A stretch of 7,368 nucleotides of DNA. Source: Frankiales bacterium. Its GTDB lineage: Bacteria; Actinomycetota; Actinomycetes; Mycobacteriales; SCTD01. The notes beneath the pieces were generated by a model. The model had not been told where the DNA came from. It made no database searches and saw only the letters and a list, made by a program, of their open reading frames with translations. Below, piece after piece: positions 5,640 to 7,368 of the stretch. Location of the stretch: the NCBI GenBank assembly GCA_025965755.1, contig JAOPWI010000015.1, forward strand, positions 1 to 7,368, in the 5' to 3' direction. Position 1 is the stretch's first letter. Every line of letters starts with the position of its first letter. Both the position numbers and the translations under genes were made by a program.

Positions 5640-6115
5640 CCGGCCGCCGGGGGCGGGTGGTCACCGTCTCCGACCGCTCGTCGGCCGGGGTGCGCGAGGA
5701 CACCTCCGGGCCGCTCCTGGCCGGGCTTCTGCGTGACCTGGGCCTCGCGGTGGACCAGGTCGTGCTGGTGCCCGACGAGGTCGGCGCGGTGCGGGCTGCG
5801 CTGCGCGCGGCGGTCCAGGACGGGTGCGACCTGGTGCTGACCACCGGCGGCACCGGGCTGTCGCCCCGCGACGTCACGCCGGAGGCCACCCGGCCGCTGC
5901 TCGACCGGGAGCTGCCCGGCATCGCCGAGGCGCTGCGGGCCGACGCCCGCGCCCGGGTGCCGACCTCGGTCCTGTCCCGCGGGCTGGCCGGGACCATCGG
6001 CACGACCCTGGTCGTGAACCTGCCCGGCTCGACCGGCGGGGTGCGCGACGGGGTGGCTGTGCTGGCCCCCGTCCTGGCGCACGCCCTGGCCCAGCTGCGG
6101 GGCGGCGACCACTGA
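5627..6115 (+). CDS. mogA: MogA/MoaB-type molybdopterin adenylyltransferase
   Basis: A protein of the MoaB/Mog domain family that activates molybdopterin by adenylylation, producing the substrate of MoeA/Glp. It is 162 residues. Visible motifs are VVTVSDRSSAGVREDTSGPLL at about 11-31, VVLVPDE, DLVLTTGGTGLSPRDVTPEAT (the molybdopterin-binding TTGGTG loop and PRDVTPEAT) and LSRGLAGTIGTTLVVNLPGST near the C-terminus, ending in LRGGDH as actinobacterial members do. The GTG at 5627 is chosen because it overlaps moaC by 13 bp, has GGAAAG about eight bases upstream, and gives the expected short N-terminal lead; the next in-frame GTG at 5657 would cut into the first strand. Its stop overlaps the rimJ ATG (TGATG). 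Distinguishing MogA from MoaB by sequence alone is not reliable, so the symbol is provisional. Confidence 0.92.
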
Positions 6116-6729
6116 TGGGCGGGGCGCCCGGCTGGCCCGCGGTGCTCGCGGTCGGACCGGTCGCGCTGCGGCCGCTGCGGGTGCGCGACGCCCTCGCCTG
6201 GTCCCAGGTCCGGACCGCCAACGAGGCCTGGCTGGCGCCCTGGGAGGGACGGCCGGAGAGCGCCCCGCCGGCCAGCTGGGCCGACCGGCACACTCCGGCC
6301 GTCTTCACGGCGATGCTGCGCACGGTCCGGCGGGAGGCCCGGGCCGGCCGCACCCTGCCGTTCGCCATCACCTACGACGGCCGCCTGGCCGGTCAGCTGA
6401 CGCTGGCCGGCGTGGTGCGCGGCGCCTTCGACAACGCCTTCGCCGGATACTGGGTCGACGGTCGGCTGGCCGGGCGCGGCATCGCGACGACCGCCCTCGC
6501 GCTCGCTGTGGACCACGCCTTCGGCCCGGCCGGGCTGCACCGCGTGGAGGCCAACATCCGGCCGGAGAACGTCGCTTCCCGCCGGGTCGTCGAGAAGCTC
6601 GGCTTCCGCGAGGAGGGGCTCGCGCAGCGCTACCTGTACATCGACGGCGCGTGGCGCGACCACGTGTCGTACGCCGTCACCCGTGAGGACGTTCCCGGCG
6701 GCCTGGTGCGCCGCCGGCACCGCGGCTGA
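6115..6729 (+). CDS. rimJ: GNAT-family acetyltransferase, RimJ-like
   Basis: 204 residues of the GCN5-related N-acetyltransferase fold, RimJ/RimL branch. RimJ of E. coli acetylates the N-terminus of ribosomal protein S5; actinobacterial members at this locus (Rv0995 in M. tuberculosis) are named after it, but the real target is not shown by sequence. The acetyl-CoA loop is GRGIATTAL at 120-128, preceded by GYWVDGRLA (the typical strand and substrate side). LHRVEANIRPENVASRRVVEKLGF at 141-164 carries the conserved N152/S155 and LGF, followed by the YLYIDGAWRDHVSYAVTRED end segment. The ATG overlaps the mogA TGA by one base, so it is the last gene of the coupled string before a 64-bp gap. The substrate assignment is uncertain. 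Confidence 0.88.
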   Translation: MGGAPGWPAVLAVGPVALRPLRVRDALAWSQVRTANEAWLAPWEGRPESAPPASWADRHTPAVFTAMLRTVRREARAGRTLPFAITYDGRLAGQLTLAGVVRGAFDNAFAGYWVDGRLAGRGIATTALALAVDHAFGPAGLHRVEANIRPENVASRRVVEKLGFREEGLAQRYLYIDGAWRDHVSYAVTREDVPGGLVRRRHRG

Positions 6730-6738
6730 CCTGCCGCG
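6721..6738 (+). terminator. Small hairpin at the end of rimJ, weak terminator candidate
   Basis: CGCGGC and GCCGCG form a 6-bp stem around a 6-base loop that contains the rimJ stop codon. No T-run follows. It could slow or partially end operon transcripts before the separate glpR promoter, but a chance GC-rich palindrome is just as possible. Confidence 0.2.
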
Positions 6739-6781
6739 TCAACGCTCGGCGCGCCTCCGCCACCGGGGGCGGGCACCTCAC

Positions 6782-6793
6782 TACGGTCCGCCT
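6782..6793 (+). promoter_or_regulatory. Leaderless -10 region of glpR
   Basis: TACGGT (6782-6787) is followed by six bases and the GTG at 6794, the same geometry as in front of galU and the VOC gene. No clear Shine-Dalgarno sequence is present; a G-rich stretch at 6764-6773 is too far away. No convincing -35 is visible. This suggests glpR can be expressed independently of the operon upstream. Confidence 0.5.
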
Positions 6794-7368
6794 GTGGGCA
6801 GCGGACTGATTCTCCTTCTGATCGTCGGAGCATGGCTCGCCGTGCTCGTCCCGATGGCCCTGCGGTCGCACGACGCGGGCTCGTCGCTCCGCTCGACCGA
6901 GCGCTTCGGCGACGCCATGCGCGTGCTGTCGCGGCGCGACGGGTCGAGAGCGGAGCGGGCGGCCTCGGCGACGCGCGACGGCGGCGCCTTCGGCGACTGC
7001 GACTCGTTCGGCGAGAGCGGGGTGCCGGCCACCGACCGGGAGCTGCCGCCGTTCGAGGCGATGCTGCGGTCCGAGCGCAACGCGCCCGCGCCGCCGCTGA
7101 CCGCCGTCCAGCGCCGCCTGCGCGTGCTCCTGACGCTGGTCGGCGGGACGGTCAGTGCGCTCCTGCTCGGCATCGTCCTGCGGCCCGCGCTCTGGGTGGG
7201 TCTGGGCCTGCTGGTGCTGACGGTGGCCTTCTGCGCCCACCTGCGCCGTCTCGCCCTGCTGCGTGCTGCCCGGCTGCACGCCGAGGCTGCGCCGGTCGAG
7301 CCGCACTGGGTCGCCCCGGTCGTGCGCGGCATCCCCGACCGCATGCCGGCCCGTCCGGCCCCGCTGCT
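6794..7368 (+). CDS. glpR: Glp receptor GlpR / SepX membrane protein (3' end outside window)
   Basis: 191 codons are visible and the frame is still open at the window edge. Layout: an N-terminal membrane helix at about 3-23 (GLILLLIVGAWLAVLVPMAL), a cytosolic stretch at 24-108 with the conserved segment STERFGDAMRVLSRR at 34-48 and an acidic patch ELPPFEAML, then two closely spaced helices at about 111-129 and 132-150 and a basic tail. This topology and the locus match GlpR of Corynebacterium, the membrane receptor that recruits Glp to the divisome, and SepX of Streptomyces, required for septation. The role is inferred from position and topology. GTG is taken as the start because it begins right at the helix and lies six bases after a TACGGT -10 box. 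The symbol is not to be confused with the glycerol-3-phosphate repressor of the same name. Confidence 0.82.
   Translation, partial: MGSGLILLLIVGAWLAVLVPMALRSHDAGSSLRSTERFGDAMRVLSRRDGSRAERAASATRDGGAFGDCDSFGESGVPATDRELPPFEAMLRSERNAPAPPLTAVQRRLRVLLTLVGGTVSALLLGIVLRPALWVGLGLLVLTVAFCAHLRRLALLRAARLHAEAAPVEPHWVAPVVRGIPDRMPARPAPL

Noticed and set aside
6781..7344. Minus-strand open frames opposite glpR
   Set aside because: Low-complexity Ser/Arg-rich translations without motifs, while the plus strand encodes a membrane protein with the expected topology and context.

Overview
The window is very GC-rich (third codon positions are almost always G or C) and is packed with short-spaced genes. Gene content and order match an actinobacterium. 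Going only from memory of gene neighbourhoods, the core order of fmdB-family gene, 5-formyltetrahydrofolate cyclo-ligase, galU, moeA/glp, rimJ and glpR is the one seen around Rv0991c-Rv0996 of Mycobacterium tuberculosis. The composition suggests a Geodermatophilales/Frankiales-like or related lineage, but the genus cannot be fixed from the sequence. Nothing indicates a phage, transposon or CRISPR array. This is chromosomal core sequence with a few local innovations.

Left part (1-1323, minus strand): a methylthioadenosine phosphorylase gene whose stop overlaps the start of a possible next gene at the window edge, then a small FmdB-type zinc-ribbon protein with a long serine-rich tail. The FmdB gene has a near-perfect CIRCE operator (the HrcA heat-shock repressor site) over its predicted transcription start. 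This fits its relationship to the mycobacterial redox-regulated chaperone Ruc (Rv0991c).

Middle (1324-3074): a divergent intergenic region serves the FmdB gene and a VOC-superfamily dioxygenase-like gene on the plus strand. The VOC gene has a clear leaderless promoter with a palindrome across its -35. It runs head-on into a minus-strand gene, and the two share the palindromic stop CTAG. That minus-strand gene is the most unusual object here: one continuous reading frame encoding 5-formyltetrahydrofolate cyclo-ligase followed by a complete beta-carbonic anhydrase.

Right part (3075-7368, plus strand): a tight operon of galU (UDP-glucose pyrophosphorylase), glp/moeA (gephyrin-like molybdotransferase), moaC, a mogA/moaB-type gene and a rimJ-like acetyltransferase, with starts and stops touching or overlapping at almost every junction. 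After 64 bp, and with its own predicted leaderless promoter, comes the 5' part of glpR/sepX, a three-helix membrane protein known in other actinobacteria as the membrane receptor of Glp in cell division. Molybdenum-cofactor synthesis and a divisome module are therefore interleaved.

No gene-free stretch exceeds 300 bases; the longest is 840-954 (115 bp). Promoter calls rest on hexamer matching and spacing only, and functions on motif recognition; no searches were run.
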